A stretch of DNA of 64,000 nt from Heterodera schachtii (GCA_023374025.1 SIJG01000060.1:408455-472454), one strand, 5' to 3'. Positions 1 to 12,612 are shown, counted from the stretch's first letter. Notes: a model not told the origin generated them from the sequence alone. Translations and numbers: made by a program.

Positions 1-30
1 AAAAAGTTATGACCAAAAATGTCTGAAAAC

Positions 31-431
31 GTGGTGGGTCGAAGGACAAAAAGTGCAAATTTGGCGAAGGACAAAAAGTGCAAAATTTGCTAAATTTTTG
101 ACTAAATCCACTCATAACTTTTCTCAGACGCAACCAAATTGTACAATCTTGGTATCATACGATAGCCCTTGGGTTGCGCTATTAGTTTACTAAATTTCAA
201 AACATTTTATTAAGTTTTTCAAAAGTTCAAGCCCAAAAAATGAAAAAATTGTCATAACTTTTGAAAAAGTTAATAAAATTTTTTGAAATTTTGTAAGCTA
301 ATAATAACGCAATTCAAGGGCTATCGTATGATACCAAGATTGTACAAATTGGTTGCGTCTGAAAAAAGTTATGAGTGGATTTAGTCAAAAATTTAGCAAA
401 TTTTGCACTTTTTGTCCTTCGACCTAGCACC
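31..431. mobile_element. Foldback (Mutator-like) non-autonomous element, copy A
   Basis: A nearly complete palindrome about 400 bp long with its centre near 235. The arms match over more than 150 bp. Identical 10-bp direct repeats GTCTGAAAAC at 21-30 and 432-441 look like a target-site duplication. The termini are GTGGTGGGTCG and, on the other strand, GGTGCTAGGTCG. The left arm starts with a doubled short motif (GAAGGACAAAAAGTGCAAA at 41 and again near 66). Towards the middle, both arms carry the core GGTATCATACGATAGCCC, which recurs in other foldbacks of this window. There is no transposase. Long terminal inverted repeats plus 9-10 bp duplications suggest the Mutator superfamily; that assignment is inference. 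Confidence 0.8.
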
Positions 432-463
432 GTCTGAAAACCCCCGGTCCCTTGGGTATTTTT

Positions 464-600
464 GGCAATAACTTTGTTCGAACTTGACGAAATTTTATGA
501 AATTTAGGTGAGCTAATAGAGCACTCTTAGAGCTATCGACTATAACAAGAATGTTAAATTCAGTTGAATTAACCAAAGTTATTGGAAATTTTCATTTGAT
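464..600. repeat. Half-copy of the foldback core module
   Basis: The stretch contains GCTAATAGAGCACTCTTAGA followed by AGCTATCGAC, preceded by a GAAATTT-rich part and AACTTTGTTCGAACTTGACG. It is the same order of motifs as the inner arms of the foldback elements at 31, 13398 and 31175, but no opposite arm or target duplication is visible. It is probably a decayed relative. Confidence 0.5.
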
Positions 601-880
601 GATTTTTATACAATGACGAAGCACCACCAATTATCCCAAAAGAAACCAAAAATTATAGAAAATTGGATAACGACCACCAAACATCCATTTTTTTTCAGTA
701 ATACCGTTGTACTTTATTCTGTATATTTACCATATTCAAATGATAGCTGCATTTCACTTCCTTCGAGAATGTGTTAGTTTGATTATGCACAAAAGAATAT
801 TCGATTTTCAGCAGAGTGTCGCCAACTAAAAATAAAGAATAATTAATTTTAATGGAGGGTTGGAGATGCAAAAGGTCAGC

Positions 881-953
881 ATGCTGCGGTGGGAACCGAA
901 CCAACGATCTCCGAGCTTCCCGTTCTATGCTCTTACCACTGAGCTACGCAGGG
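881..953 (-). tRNA. tRNA-like sequence (decayed tRNA or SINE head)
   Basis: Read on the minus strand, it has an A-box-like TAGCTCAGTGGTAAGAGCA and a B-box-like GGTTCGGTTCC at tRNA spacing. Five acceptor pairs (CTGCG/CGCAG) form, but the two outermost pairs fail. Position 58 is G instead of the usual A, and one T-stem pair mismatches. The nucleotide before the supposed anticodon is not U. It therefore looks like a tRNA pseudogene or the tRNA-derived head of a SINE, not a working tRNA. No SINE tail was identified. Confidence 0.5.
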
Positions 954-1281
954 CGCCCTGTCCACCCTTCTAATGCCCTTTTTGATCAAATAGAACAATT
1001 AGAAACTCTCTGCCTCCCAGGCACTTTAGAGCCCGCATTAGTACACAAATACTTCATGTTTTTCGTTCATTACCGTATCATTAGTATCATTAGGCATTCT
1101 TATTGTTAGCTATTATATAAATATTATTTTTTGCCAATGTTCCCACTTGGGCTCATCTACCGTATTAGGTCCTTCTAATAACGCGCCAGACTGGCGTCAT
1201 CTACTCTATCAATTATACATTCTTATGGTCAGCTACAGTACCCATCAATACTAGAGTACTGTTTTTTCCAAAGAAACTCAC

Positions 1282-4200
1282 TAATTGAATTTTCGTCCAG
1301 CGACTCGTGCATGAAAATGAACGTAAAATTGTTGAAGTCGTTGTGTTCATGTGTGGCGACTTTTTCTCGTTTCGCGAACAGCTCGACAGAATCGCCATAA
1401 TTGAACAAGGTCGGCAATTTTATTGTGAAATCATCCGGTATTTTTATATCAGAGAAAATTTTGGTTTTGACCAGAAAAATCTTGGGGAAAAAAATGAAAA
1501 ATTGTTAGGCTTAAAAATAAAAAATTTTGAATTTTCATATTTTATCGACAAATTGAGCTATGATAAAAAAAAAATTACAAAACAATTTTGTCATGGCAAA
1601 AATCAAAAAAAAAATATCGATTTTTATTTAAAAAATGTTTGTGAATTTTTATTTTTATTGTATGTTTTGCCATTAACCCATTTGACTGGGAATGTTACGG
1701 TCAATTTAAGTAGTACTGTATTCTTCCGAAACATTCATGGATTGCTTTTAACAAAATTTTTAAATTTTTTTCATATTAGAATATTGGAGAATTTGTATAT
1801 ATTCTTATATCTTTTTTTTGTAAATTTTGCCATAAATATTTTACCTCATTCGGATCAGTGTTTTCGATTTTGCCGCTGATGATTTTCATCTTGCCACTCA
1901 GCTAAAAGTTATTTGATCGATTAATTAAAATTTATTTAAAAATAATTAATTAATTTATCAATTTTTAATTACCTGGTCAATATATAAATAATCCGGCTCT
2001 CCAAATGCTGTAACATTTCCTTCGAGCTTAATAACGGTAAAATGAGAAAGAATTTAGGGTGAAAAAATGAATGAAATAAATAAATTTTTATGAAAATATC
2101 AGGGATCCCCCTCACCTCTCTCCCCATTTTCCTAAGTACTTTTTGTCATCCCTCCCTGAAATTTTTAAAACACCAAAAAATAATAATAATGAATATTTGT
2201 AAAAATTTTAACATATAAAAATAAATTTTGTGAAATTTAAATTTTCGACTTTTTTTCGAATTCGGGGCTGATGGTTCGAGATTGGCCAAAATTGTTGTTT
2301 GATTAGTGTTCAACTCATTAAATATAAGCCTAGGCCTAGCCCGAAAGCTTAGGTCTAAGTTAAGCCTAAAGCTTCAGGGGACTGAATTCCGGTTTCCAGA
2401 ATTTTTTTTATCCTTCCGGAACCATTTTTTGGCACCCCACTTTTACTCACCCGGATGTAATTCGCGGCCCAAGCCGGAAGTTCCCGTTTCTGATTGGTCT
2501 GCACTGTGACATTATTTATGATCACGTTGAGCACTTCCTTTTTCAACACAGTTTGAAATTCAAATGTGCGCTGCTCTCCATTATTAAATAATTCATTGAA
2601 CTTGTTTTGGATCAGTTTGCTGTCTTCAGGCATAGGCTTTTTTTCATTTTTCTAAAATTTGTATGTATTTTTAGGAGATCTGTATTTTGAAAAATGCCTG
2701 GACCTGGACAAAAATCCAGGAAAACCCAGTTGCGGGAAAATGGTCTGGACCTGGACTTGGATCCAAGAAAAATCCAGGCCTGGGTCCAGGGTCCAGCAGA
2801 CCGATCTCTGTTATTTTTTTAAAATTTTTTCAACAAATTGTATACGATATTAATTGATGCTAGATTATTGGTGCAATAAAAATCAACCATCCAAGAGCAG
2901 ATTTTTGATCCGGACCAATTCTCGAAAAATTCTGGGTCCGAGTTAGGAAGAAAAGTTCCATGACGGGATTCCCAGAGATTGAAATCCGATCCAGTTACAA
3001 TATATGAGGTCGATCACAACCTGGATTCAAAAACTCCAGCAAATATATAGAACCCGGACGAGTCGAGTTCCTGTATTGGAACCCAGATTTTTCTGGACCT
3101 ATCATTACCGGGTACTTTTTTTAAGAAAAGCCCTGGTCTGAATCAAACACGATGCAAAATACAGTACAATCAGGACCCGGTTCAACCTCAAGAAGTTAGA
3201 ATCAATAGTTCTTCTACAATACATATTAATCTTAATTAAAATAATTCTTACTAAAAATTCGGAAAGTTCGATTTTCGAAACGTTCTCTTTGGTTACGGTC
3301 ACCTCCAGTTGCATTACGGTAGCACCCACTGAAATTTATTGTTACAAAACTGCTCAAAACCGTAACCAAATTGACTTACTCAAATTGACAGGTTCGATGG
3401 AGTCATGGAGCAAAAAAATTTTGAAATGTGTAGTGTCCCCATCGAGCAATTTGATGCGCACTCTCAGATTTAACTTTTCACTCCATGGTACATAACTGTA
3501 GTAGGATACGGTAGTGCTGAGTTCGTCCTAATAAATGGCAAAATTTAATCAATTAATTTATTAGATGAAAACTATACCTGTGCCTGTCTTGGAAACACTC
3601 GTGGCTCATCAATTAAGGCATAATGACCATCGAGCTTAACATTGATTTAAAGTAAATAGCTTAGAAATAAAAAATGACTTTTTAGAAATATTTATTTATT
3701 GCTCGAATTATTTAAAGTATATTTAAAAATTAAAAATTTCCAAAATTCCGTACTTAATTTTAAAATTTGAAATATATCAAATTATTATTTAAATTTATTT
3801 CTGAATTTAAATTGGGTTTTGTGAAATTGAAATTTGGTATTTTATAATTTCATACCTTTTATAAAAATAATTGATTTTAATATTTTGCAAATTTAATTCC
3901 GTAAAAAATATCTTTAATTAAAAATTTTCAAAATTTGTTTTTCTTAAAACATTCAAATCCTTATTAATATATTATTATTATTTTTAATTCCATACAAAAT
4001 TTTCTTACCGTCAATTTGTTGTGGTCCTTGAATTTCAATCCTTCCCACCATTTTTCGGGATAATATTCCTTTTTGCCCAATCGTTTGTTTTTAAACAAAA
4101 TTTTGTAACTGAACTGTTTTAGCCAAATTTGCAAATTCATTTCGAATATTTCATTAGAAAATTCGTAATCGCAAAAATGTGTTTCAGTTCCAATCACCAC

Positions 4201-4913
4201 TTCCACGGTATTGTTGGCAAGAAAAAAGTGAATGCTCAGCATTTCGATATCTGTAAAATTGCTTTCTTTTTTTAATTTTAAACAATTATAATTTTTAAAT
4301 TAATTTTTCATTTCATTTTGTTTAATTTTTGGTTTGTTTATTAAGAATTTAATGAAAAAATTAGTGCAAAAAACAGGGCGACCATTTAGGTCTTTTTTTT
4401 TCGGCAACTTGGCTTTGTTTCAGGGGCTTTAAAAAAGATTTTTAAACTAAAACAAAATCAACCTAATGGTATAAGGGGTAAAAAAGGTCGTTATTTGTTA
4501 ATAAATACAATAGTGGTGAAACTTCAGAGAAAAGCAAAATATTTGATACAAAAAAGAAGTTTAAAAAATTGCTGGAACTTTTTCCGCGCTCTGTAAAATT
4601 TAAAATATTTTTCGTTTACTTAGGATCGGTTAACGAGGTCCAAATAAATTTTGAAATCCGGAACTCGGAAACGAAAAAACGTATATTTAAAATCCCTAAA
4701 TCAAGGATTTATCGAAAAAAACGGATTAGCTAAAAATTTTCAATTTTCTACCCACCTTCCTTTCCTTGATTCGTGTGCCAAAGTTTCAGCGCGATTGTGT
4801 TATTCGTCGAATTGTCATTCTTCATTTTATCAGTTAACAGTCGGATGGTAATCACTTGGTTCACGTCCGAAATGTGGATTGGCATGGTCAGTTTCTGAGT
4901 CTCATTAACACAG
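1282..4913 (-). CDS. Multi-exon protein with repeated divergent galectin-like modules (partial model)
   Basis: The exons read on the minus strand and join in phase: 4913-4756, 4250-4009, 3634-3578, 3527-3380, 3328-3252, 2651-2451, 2026-1973, 1901-1845 and 1480-1282. The product shows a repeating plan typical of galectins. A strand such as KLPTLFNYGDSVEL resembles the N-terminal K-L-P...GDS strand. A buried segment reads SIHFFLANNTVEVVIG, a later one FNNGEQRTFEFQTVLKKEV then VIINN, and a closing strand is LDGHYALIDEP or LEGNVTAFGEP, each on its own short exon. There are about two full modules and the start of a third. Canonical sugar-binding residues (H-N-R, W-G-E-R) are not evident, so binding is doubtful. 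Neither gene end is resolved. An exon-like stretch ending at 5754 (RVPPRVLANNDNEYVVQ) may belong upstream, across the MITE. The galectin assignment is inferred from pattern, not from a search. Confidence 0.5.
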
Positions 4914-4966
4914 CTAAAAACCGTATCATTTTTACAGTATGCTTTGATAATTTTGACAATAATTAT

Positions 4967-5576
4967 TAGGGATGCGATTTTTAGGCAAATGCCTAAAATT
5001 TTTGCGCACTTAATACGCACAGATAAGCACGAAAAACGCATTTTCCGCTTGGTTTGGGGTGTCTACGATGACTTTTATAATGCCTAATTTTGACTATTTT
5101 GGGCTTTTTGTGCTTAATGCCTATTTGCCTATTTTTGTGCCTATTTCGCCATTTTTGACGACTTTTTCAGGATTTTCGGAAAAATCCTTAATAAAAATGC
5201 AATAAAAATGAAAAATACACCCCTAAGAATCGACCTGAAAAAAATTCAGAAAATACACTCCTAAGAATTGAAAAAAAATTTTCACAAAAATTCGTCCCCA
5301 AAAATTAATTATTTTTTCGTCATAAAAATTTTTGTGGTAAAAAATTATTTTTATCGAAAACGACTTTAAAACAATTGAAATATAAGCAAAATAAGTTTTT
5401 TGATTAATTTTTAGATTTTTGCTACCTAAAAAGCGTATTAATAAAAAAAACTTTTTTTGCCTATTTTAGTGCCTATTCGATGATTTTTGTGCCTATTTAA
5501 TGCCTATTTTGCGATTTTTTAATGCCTTTTTAGGTGCCTATTTCGCGATTTTTTGTGCCTAAAAATCGCATCCCTA
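4967..5576. mobile_element. hAT-like MITE, 610 bp
   Basis: Perfect 21-bp terminal inverted repeats begin TAGGGATGCGATTTTTAGGC and are flanked by identical 8-bp direct repeats ATAATTAT (4959-4966 and 5577-5584). An 8-bp duplication with ends fitting YARNG points to the hAT superfamily. The interior repeats 'TGCCTATTT' phrases and has the motif AATACACCCCTAAGAATCGA near 5214, shared with other elements here. There is no open reading frame of note. It lies just upstream of the first recognised galectin-like exon, probably in an intron. A degenerate relative lies near 7980-8075. Confidence 0.85.
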
Positions 5577-5753
5577 ATAATTATATTTGAAGCACAGTAT
5601 TTTTTTATTTGAGTCCCGTAAAAAGGAGTACCAAAAATTAGAAAAAAATAATGAATAAAAATCCGGTGTGCCAAGACCAAATTCACAACAACAATGACTC
5701 GTCGTGACAATTGAAAGACCAAATTTATATTCAAATTTTATTTTCTAAGTTAC

Positions 5754-5830
5754 TTTTGCTTTAATTTGCACCACATATTCATTGTCATTGTTAGCCAAGA
5801 CTCTTGGGGGGACTCGAGACAATTCAAAAA
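5754..5830 (-). CDS. Possible short exon (unassigned)
   Basis: On the minus strand an open stretch reads ELSRVPPRVLANNDNEYVVQ and continues to KAK, ending at a GTAACT donor. The composition is protein-like and it lies between the 6.3-7.6 kb gene and the galectin-like exons, so it could be an exon of either gene or link them. The upstream acceptor is not clear. Confidence 0.25.
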
Positions 5831-6285
5831 TTTCAATTTCAATTTTACTTTTTCGCTATCTAATTAATCTCAGTAATTGCTGTATAAATACAGAAATCAT
5901 TAAGACATAGATATTGACAGTGGAATTCAAATTTGACCAAAGCAAAAAGAAGAGAGAATTCAATTTTACACTAAACTCCGACTATGATCAATTGATACTT
6001 TGTCATCTTAGCAATAAAGTCCCCCCTTCGGCGCAGGATTTATTTTTAAATTATCAAAAATTGGGTTTCATATTAATTAATTCATTGCATTTTCTTTGTT
6101 TTATAATAAGTTATGACGCAGTCATTTTATTAAATTGTAATTTGGCCAGAGAAGCACAAAAATTGAAATACCGTACCGATCTTCAAAGCGTCCCGTGCCC
6201 AGCGATGCCTCTTCGGGATCAGTTGGCTCCGAATCGGATGGTCGCAAAAACTTTATTTTAAAAAAATGGTTTTGGCATTTCAATT

Positions 6286-7595
6286 TTAGATTTTGGCATT
6301 TTTTACAAATGCTTCCAGCGAGCAGTTGCAGTGCCGGATGACGAAAAGTTTCATCGTTTGCTCATCCCATGGGATCATGTCCAAGCCGAGCACCCAAAAG
6401 CCCACAAAATCTCTGATTTTGGCACCAATTAATGACATTTGCTTATACTGCGCAACTTTTCCATCTTCAACGTCAATCACTTCGTCTAAAATATAAATAA
6501 ATTTTAAAATTAAATTTAAAAATAATTTTAAATATTTTTACCATCGATTGTAATGTACGCAGCAAAATGGCTTTTGTTGCCGAAATGAATGTTGAATTGG
6601 CGAAAAACATCGTGCACAATGAAACTAAATTTTTATAGCAAAATATTGAATATTTATAAATACTACAGTATTTCATCATCGTAATACGGTAGCAAAACAT
6701 TTTCATTATTGATCGAATTTCAAAAAATTACAGTAGGAAATGGCAAATTTTACCTTTTCTCGCAGAATGATGTGTCCAAAATTGCTGTGCTTATCCCATC
6801 ACTTTGTCTGTTCAGTTTTATACTAATGCCATGCCAAGTGAGTTTTGCCATTGAATTTCCAAGTTTTTTCGCTCTGTTTTGGCATTCTTCGGCAATCGGA
6901 TTCTAAAAATTAGTTAAAATTTAATTTTAATTTAAAATGCAAAAAAAAATTCTTTCACATCGTTCATGTTGTCAATGTTGAACATTTCGTTGGTTAGGTC
7001 TACAGTATCCACTGAATGATAGTTGTCCAAAACTCCGGTGGCCATTATGCTCGGATAGCAAATGATCAGCCTGAAATTATCTAATTAAAAAATTGTAAAA
7101 TTTACTATTAAAATTTTAAAAAATGTTTTAGTAAGTGCCAACATACTGAAAAATAAACTCAACCAAAGTTAAATTTTTTTTAAATGCAAAAGAATCTGAA
7201 ATATAATTTGTCGAATTTTGGCAGTAAAGTTGACAATAATTTTAGTAAGAAATTACTTAATTACTGAATAATTAATGCTCTATTTCTACGGCTTTTAATT
7301 TTATAAAAATTCTTGACATTTCGCCAAAAAAATAAATCAAAAAATATTTGAATAATTCACCCGTCTTCACAACAGCCCCCGTCGCGTGGTAAGCGGAATT
7401 CGAGCCCAAATGTTTTGGTTGCATCACGTGGAAAGCATTGGTCAAAGTCTTGAATTTGGATGGTCGTCACTTTTGTGCCGTGGCCCGTCAGACGAGTGCT
7501 AATTAAAAATTGAAAAATTAATTCCAAAAATTATTAAAATGATTTTTTATTTACGGTTCGGTTATCTCCTCAGCTGCAGGAAGTTTGAATGCCAT
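6286..7595 (-). CDS. Six-exon gene, protein of unknown function (~240 aa)
   Basis: The exons are 7595-7555 (starting MAFKLPAAEEITEP), 7498-7361, 7070-6959, 6902-6754, 6624-6542 and 6485-6286. All junctions are GT-AG and in phase, giving 723 nt including the stop. There is no signal peptide and no clear membrane segment. Visible pieces include a Cys pair in RDGGCCEDG, LTWHGISIKLNRQ, the segment FRQFNIHFGNKSHFAAYI, and a C-terminal IRHCNCSLEAF. An alternative ending exists: a donor at GCATTT/GTAAAA inside the last exon would join in phase to an exon at about 6252-6171 (LRPSDSEPTDPEEASLG), extending the protein. The gene lies head-to-tail before the galectin-like exons and could be the 5' part of one larger gene. 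I do not recognise the family. Confidence 0.6.
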
Positions 7596-8416
7596 TTAAC
7601 GCAAAAAAGTGGCACAAAATTAAAGGGATGTTCAAAAGAATTCGCATTTTGTGCTAAAATTTTGAATTAAAATAAGTTACTAAATAAAATATTCGGCTTT
7701 TTATTATTTTTATTTTATTTATTTCTAAATTACGCTTTTCCCATTAACACAAATGGAAAAGTAATGAATGAATGAATGAATTTGGTGCTGATTTGCTGAA
7801 TAATTTATTCATTAATTTTTTTCCATTAAATGAATTCCATTTCTCATCCCCTTTTTATCAGATTTATGGACAGCAAAAAGATGATTCATTTTTGCTTATT
7901 CGAATAAATAAAATTTTAATAACTAATCGAAAAGAAATTTATAATTTAATTATTATTATAAAACAAAAAAACAAAACAAAAACCAGGCACCTAAAAAGGC
8001 AGAAATCGCAAAATATGCATTAAACTTGCAAAAAATCATCGAATAGACACAAAAATAGGCAAGTAAAAATTTTTTGACGATTTTTGGAAGCCAAAAAAAT
8101 AAAATAATTATTTTTTAATTACATTTTGAAAAGAAATTAATTTTAATCTTTTGAAAAAAGGCCAAGTAATTTTGCCAGTAGTTATAATGAGTTCTGAATA
8201 CCCAAAAAGAGATGTGCCGTAATTATTGGGGGAGAAAGTGCCAAATCGGCACTGTTGAAAAGAAGAATTGAAAATTATGAACAAATAATGGCAAAGTGAT
8301 TTTGCAAACGATTATATGTAATTTGGAAGAAATGCCCAACAGAATTTAGGAGAGAATACAAAATATTATTTAATTATTATTTTTTGTTTTTGAATAAAAA
8401 AAATTAAATAAAAAGC

Positions 8417-9027
8417 CATTGAATTGGGTAAAATTAAATGTTGTAAAAAATGGTTATTTTTTGCTTTTCGGACATTTTGTGAGAAAAGACGGCGAAACAA
8501 ACTTTGTCCAGCACAATCTTATGGCCAATCATTTGAACGGCAAAAGGAAACATTGCTGTGGTGCTAATGGAATGCAGCTCAAAAAAATGGTTGGAAAATA
8601 AGGATATATTTAATAGATAAAAAAATTTAATGGTTTTGAATAAGTTTTAATGGCTTTCTATTCCATTAAAGTCATCCAAGCTGCTTTTGTTTATCAATCA
8701 ACATAAATATCCCGTTTTTTAACTCAGTGTCAGCTTAATAGTGAAATTAAATACGAGAAATATAAACACAGTCATAAAAGGGAGGGGGATGGTAGGAATA
8801 ATACAGTAATGAATAACAATATTATTATAGTATATAATTAAAATTTTTTTCTATTATTTTTTATTTGCATTCCATTAGCCCCACAGCAATGTTTCCTTTT
8901 TGCCGTTCAAATGATTGGCCATAAGATTAAGCGGTGTAAAGTTTGTTTCGCCGTCTTTTCTCACAAATTTGTCAAAAGAAAAAACATCTCCTCTTTTACA
9001 GCATTTCATTTTATCCAATTCCATTGA
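8417..9027. repeat. Imperfect inverted repeat
   Basis: About 150 bp at 8417-8585 is repeated in inverted orientation at 8862-9027. It includes TGAGAAAAGACGGCGAAAC and GAACGGCAAAAGGAAACATT with their complements. The right arm is more diverged and no target duplication could be defined. The ORF inside the left arm is not supported as a gene. Confidence 0.6.
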
Positions 9028-9229
9028 CATTTATTTTTCAATTCTTATTCATTTGCAAAAATATTTATTTTCAATAAATACTTAAGCTTTTAAAAGTATT
9101 CATCATTTTGTAAAAGATGGCGGCTGCGCAGCATAATGATAAGCAACATCATGTAAGTGCAAAAAAATATTTATAAATTAACAATTTAAATTAATTAAAT
9201 TCCATTTCAAATGCTCTTTTAAATTCTGC

Positions 9230-10900
9230 TACATATTCCTTCCTACTGTAATTTTGGTTTCCAAAACATAATAATCACTTGGCCTTTATTTGCTCATTAT
9301 TTTTCAACTCCCTTTCAAACATTGTCAACGTTGGCACGGGCCAATTTCGCTTTTTTGTTGGCAAACTCACTCACAAATAACGGGGAATGGCACATTTTAA
9401 TTTCTATTTGTACTTCGGTTTTTCACCCCACAAAAAAAGCAAATATATTATTTGTAAATTTCATTATAGTTTTTTCATTATAATTTTTAATATTTTGGTT
9501 CCCAAAATATTAAAAGTCAATTAGTTTTTATTGCCCAATATTCTTTTCCATTCAAACAGTGTTCACTTTGGCACGGGCCGTTTTCGGTTTTGAGTTGGCA
9601 AACTTCCTCCCCCCTCAATAATTAGCCAATGCGTCCAAAATTGGCTGAACCAGAATGGCACATTTTATTTTAATTTTAATATTTACATTATCCTTATCAT
9701 TTTTTCTCCTTTTTTCTTCCTTCACTCTCTCATGCCCTCGCTAACATTTTTTTAAATTTTTGTTCCCAAAATATAAAAATCACTTGGCCTTATTTGCTCA
9801 TTATTTTCAATCCCTTTCAAGCAGCGCCCACTTTGGCATGGGCCATTTTCGGTTTTTTGTCCGCAGACTCAAACCTCAATAATTAGTCACAGCTTAAATA
9901 AAATTCCATTTCAAATGTCTTTAAATTCTGAATTGCTGGCAAAATCACTTTGCCATTATTGGTCCATTCATTATTTCTAAATTATTCATTTAAACAGTGT
10001 CGATTTTTGACACTCTTTGCCCCAACAATCATGGCACAAAAAATTCCAAAACGATGAATGGCACATTTTTTCCCATATGAAATATTCATTTTTATACTTC
10101 TTTTAAATTCTTGCATATTCTGAACAAATTATAAATCTTGGAAAAACCACTTTTACATTTGTAATTCGGTTTTGCACCACACAAATCATTATTATTTACA
10201 TTATAATTACTTTATTTTTTATTCTACTTTCTTCTTCTGTCACTCTTTCGTCGTTATTTCCATTGAACTTATTTTGCACTCCAAAAATTCTATTTATATT
10301 ATCATTATTTATTTATTTACCTTTTTTAATTTTTAATATTTTGGTTCCCAAAATATTAAAATTCAATTAGCATTTATTGGCCCATTATTCTTTTCAATTA
10401 AACAATGCCCACTTTGGCATGGGCCATTTTCGGTTTTTTGGCGGCAAACTCTCTGCCACTGAACTACGGTTTTGCATCCCATAAATCATATTTAGCATTT
10501 TTTTTTCTCCTTTTTTCTTCCTTCACTCTCTCGTGCCCTCTCGATCATTATTCTTTTCTATTCTTCCCAATAATAACACAGTTTCAAAAATTGGCTATTC
10601 CGGGGAATGGCACATTTCTGAACTTCGATTTGCACTAAAAAAATCGTATTTGCATTACCTTCAATCTTTTTTTTACCTTTCTTTTTCCTCTACTCTCTCG
10701 TACCCTCTATAATTTTTTTTGTTAATTATTAAAAATTTTGGTTTCCAAAACATAAAAGTCGCTTGGCCTTTATTGGCTCATTATTTTTCAATCCCCTTCA
10801 AACATTGCCCACTTTGGCATAGGCCATTTTCGATTTTTTGTAGGCAGACTCAACCCCCAATAATTAGTAACAGCTTAAATAAAATCCAGAAATGGCACAT
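9230..10900 (+). repeat. Dispersed degenerate repeat cluster (GGCACGGGCC family)
   Basis: A unit of several hundred bases recurs. It has a CCCAAAATATTAAAA phrase, then CACTTGGCCTTTATTGGCTC, then CTTTGGCACGGGCCATTTTC, then a GGCAAACTC phrase with AATAATTAG. Copies fall near 9330, 9571, 9829, 10405 and 10808, with further copies at 14430-14760 just before the second F-box copy. No coding potential is convincing. It separates and flanks the duplicated F-box blocks. Confidence 0.6.
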
Positions 10901-11118
10901 TTAAAAATTAGGGTTACCAAAATAAAAAAATTTTTTGTAACTTTTTTCAATCGATTCTTTTTTAAATGTTTTCATTTTGTTCTATAATCATAACTCACTG
11001 CGCGGTTTCCATCTCAGCCTCCACCGAAGGTCAATTGCAAAACGGGCAGAATTTTCCCCCGTTTTTTCGATTGCTTTTTAGATAAATTTATAATGGGCAC
11101 GCTCTTTACAAAAAATAA

Positions 11119-12273
11119 ATGCCGCCATTGTACAAATACGATAACCAATGGCAAAATTTTATTTACTCATTTTTGCCAAAAATAATGAATCCAAAAATAA
11201 TTCCAAATGAACTTTTGTTTGAAATAGTAGCTTTTATCCGTTTTAATCGTAAATGGGCAAGATGCCGAGTTTGTTTATCATTTGATCAATTTTTGATCAG
11301 TCGGCACGCTGATTGGTTGAAATTGATATGCAAAGTGGTCAGACATATATATTCTTTTCCACAATAAATACATGAAATAAATGGCTCTCACTCATTTAAA
11401 ATTAGCTAATTTAAAAGCGAATCCATTAAAAATTTGTTGAATAATTAAATCATTGTAATAATTTTTCTACTAAAAAATTAACAAACAAATTTCAGGTGGC
11501 CAATTGCAAAAGTTCGGTGACAACGCTCATAAAGCGCATCAAACAAATTCCTGTGAATTATGAGGTCCGAATGGATGGTTTGCCACAAAGTGCCGCCCGA
11601 TTTTATGCTGAAAACGCTTACATTGGTAAATTATAATTTAAAGTACATAATTTGTATACTCCCTAATGATTTTGACCACCATTTTAGAACTGTCATGCTT
11701 CATTAACTATCAGCCCAATTTGCCGCATGTGAATGACTTTACTGAACTCGGTCTTGACACCAATGCGCAAAATTATGTGAGTTTTATCAAAAATCGCGAC
11801 AGATTTCAATATGTTTGGATCTTTGCGTTTATCTCCCGAGGAGGTTATTTTATTTATCTCCATTTCAGTTTCGGTGCTAAACTTTGGTTGAAAATTTTAA
11901 CTCTTTAATTTTGAAGACCAAATAAATCTAGATATAACGAAAAAATAAATTTTATAGGTGCCGACGCTTCTTCAGCGAATTAATGGAATGGTTTGGTTAT
12001 TAGTTGCTGCAACTCGGCCGAAGCAACCGCCGATGCGCTCGGGCAATTGGGACATTGTACTTCTTAAAATATTAATTTTTTAAAATAATCACCGTTCATC
12101 TTCGTGAAATCATTTTCTGAATTCCACACAAATAGACTTTCCTAAATTAAGAAAGTTAAATTAACAAATACCTAATGGGAAAATATTCATTTTTTATAGT
12201 TCTCAGCGTTAAAAATGAAGGCGTGAACCGCAGTTTCAAAATCCGATCCTCTTCTGCTGCCGGTGGTGAATGA
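11119..12273 (+). pseudogene. F-box-like gene, copy 1 (disrupted in exon 4)
   Basis: The exons are 11119-11334, 11496-11625, 11688-11776, 11958-12056 and 12200-12273. Exon 1 encodes an F-box-like segment, IPNELLFEIVAFIRFNRKWA followed by RCRVCLSFDQFL; F-boxes bind SKP1 in SCF ubiquitin ligases. Exons 2 and 3 (LIKRIKQIP, MDGLPQSAARFYAENAY, ELSCFINYQPNLPH) are intact and in phase. The last exon ends NEGVNRSFKIRSSSAAGGE and a stop. Exon 4 has lost the frame: copy 2 reads SPEATAEVLGQLG there, while copy 1 reads the same bases in another frame and its donor phase no longer fits exon 5. The C-terminal domain is unknown. Either this is a young pseudogene or the indel is an assembly error. Confidence 0.6.
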
Positions 12274-12473
12274 TTCGAGGACAGTGCGGCTCGATGCTCG
12301 GAGATTGGGATAAAATGAGCTTAATGTTGCTGTTTTGGAAAAAATTAATTTTGTGGATCAAATTTTTAGACCTTTTATTTTATTCAATGCTTTTTCTTCT
12401 TAGCCAATACATACATATTCATTTATTCGTCCTTAAACTATTTTGAAATACATTACACCTTTTGTTAACCGCT

Positions 12474-12612
12474 CACATATATCACTATAATCTTTTAACA
12501 CCTTTTATTACTCGCTCATATATCACTATAATCTTTTAACACATTTTGTTACTCGCTCATACATCACTATAATCTTTTAACACATTTTGTTACTCGCTCA
12601 TACACCACGATC
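12474..12612 (+). repeat. Short tandem repeat (~45 bp unit) 3' of F-box copy 1
   Basis: About three copies of a unit made of TTACTCGCTCATA, CATCACTATAATCTTTTAAC and ACATTTTG. The same unit, in fewer copies, follows F-box copy 2 near 16478-16550, so it was part of the duplicated block and has since changed copy number. Confidence 0.7.

Noticed and set aside
1307..1879. 190-codon plus-strand frame
   Set aside because: It is antisense to minus-strand exons 1282-1480 and 1845-1901, which fit the galectin-like gene in phase; the translation is AT-driven (Phe, Lys, Ile).
5914..6261. 115-codon plus-strand frame
   Set aside because: It needs a TTG start and overlaps a more protein-like minus exon at 6171-6252; the upstream half may deserve a cDNA check but cannot be supported.
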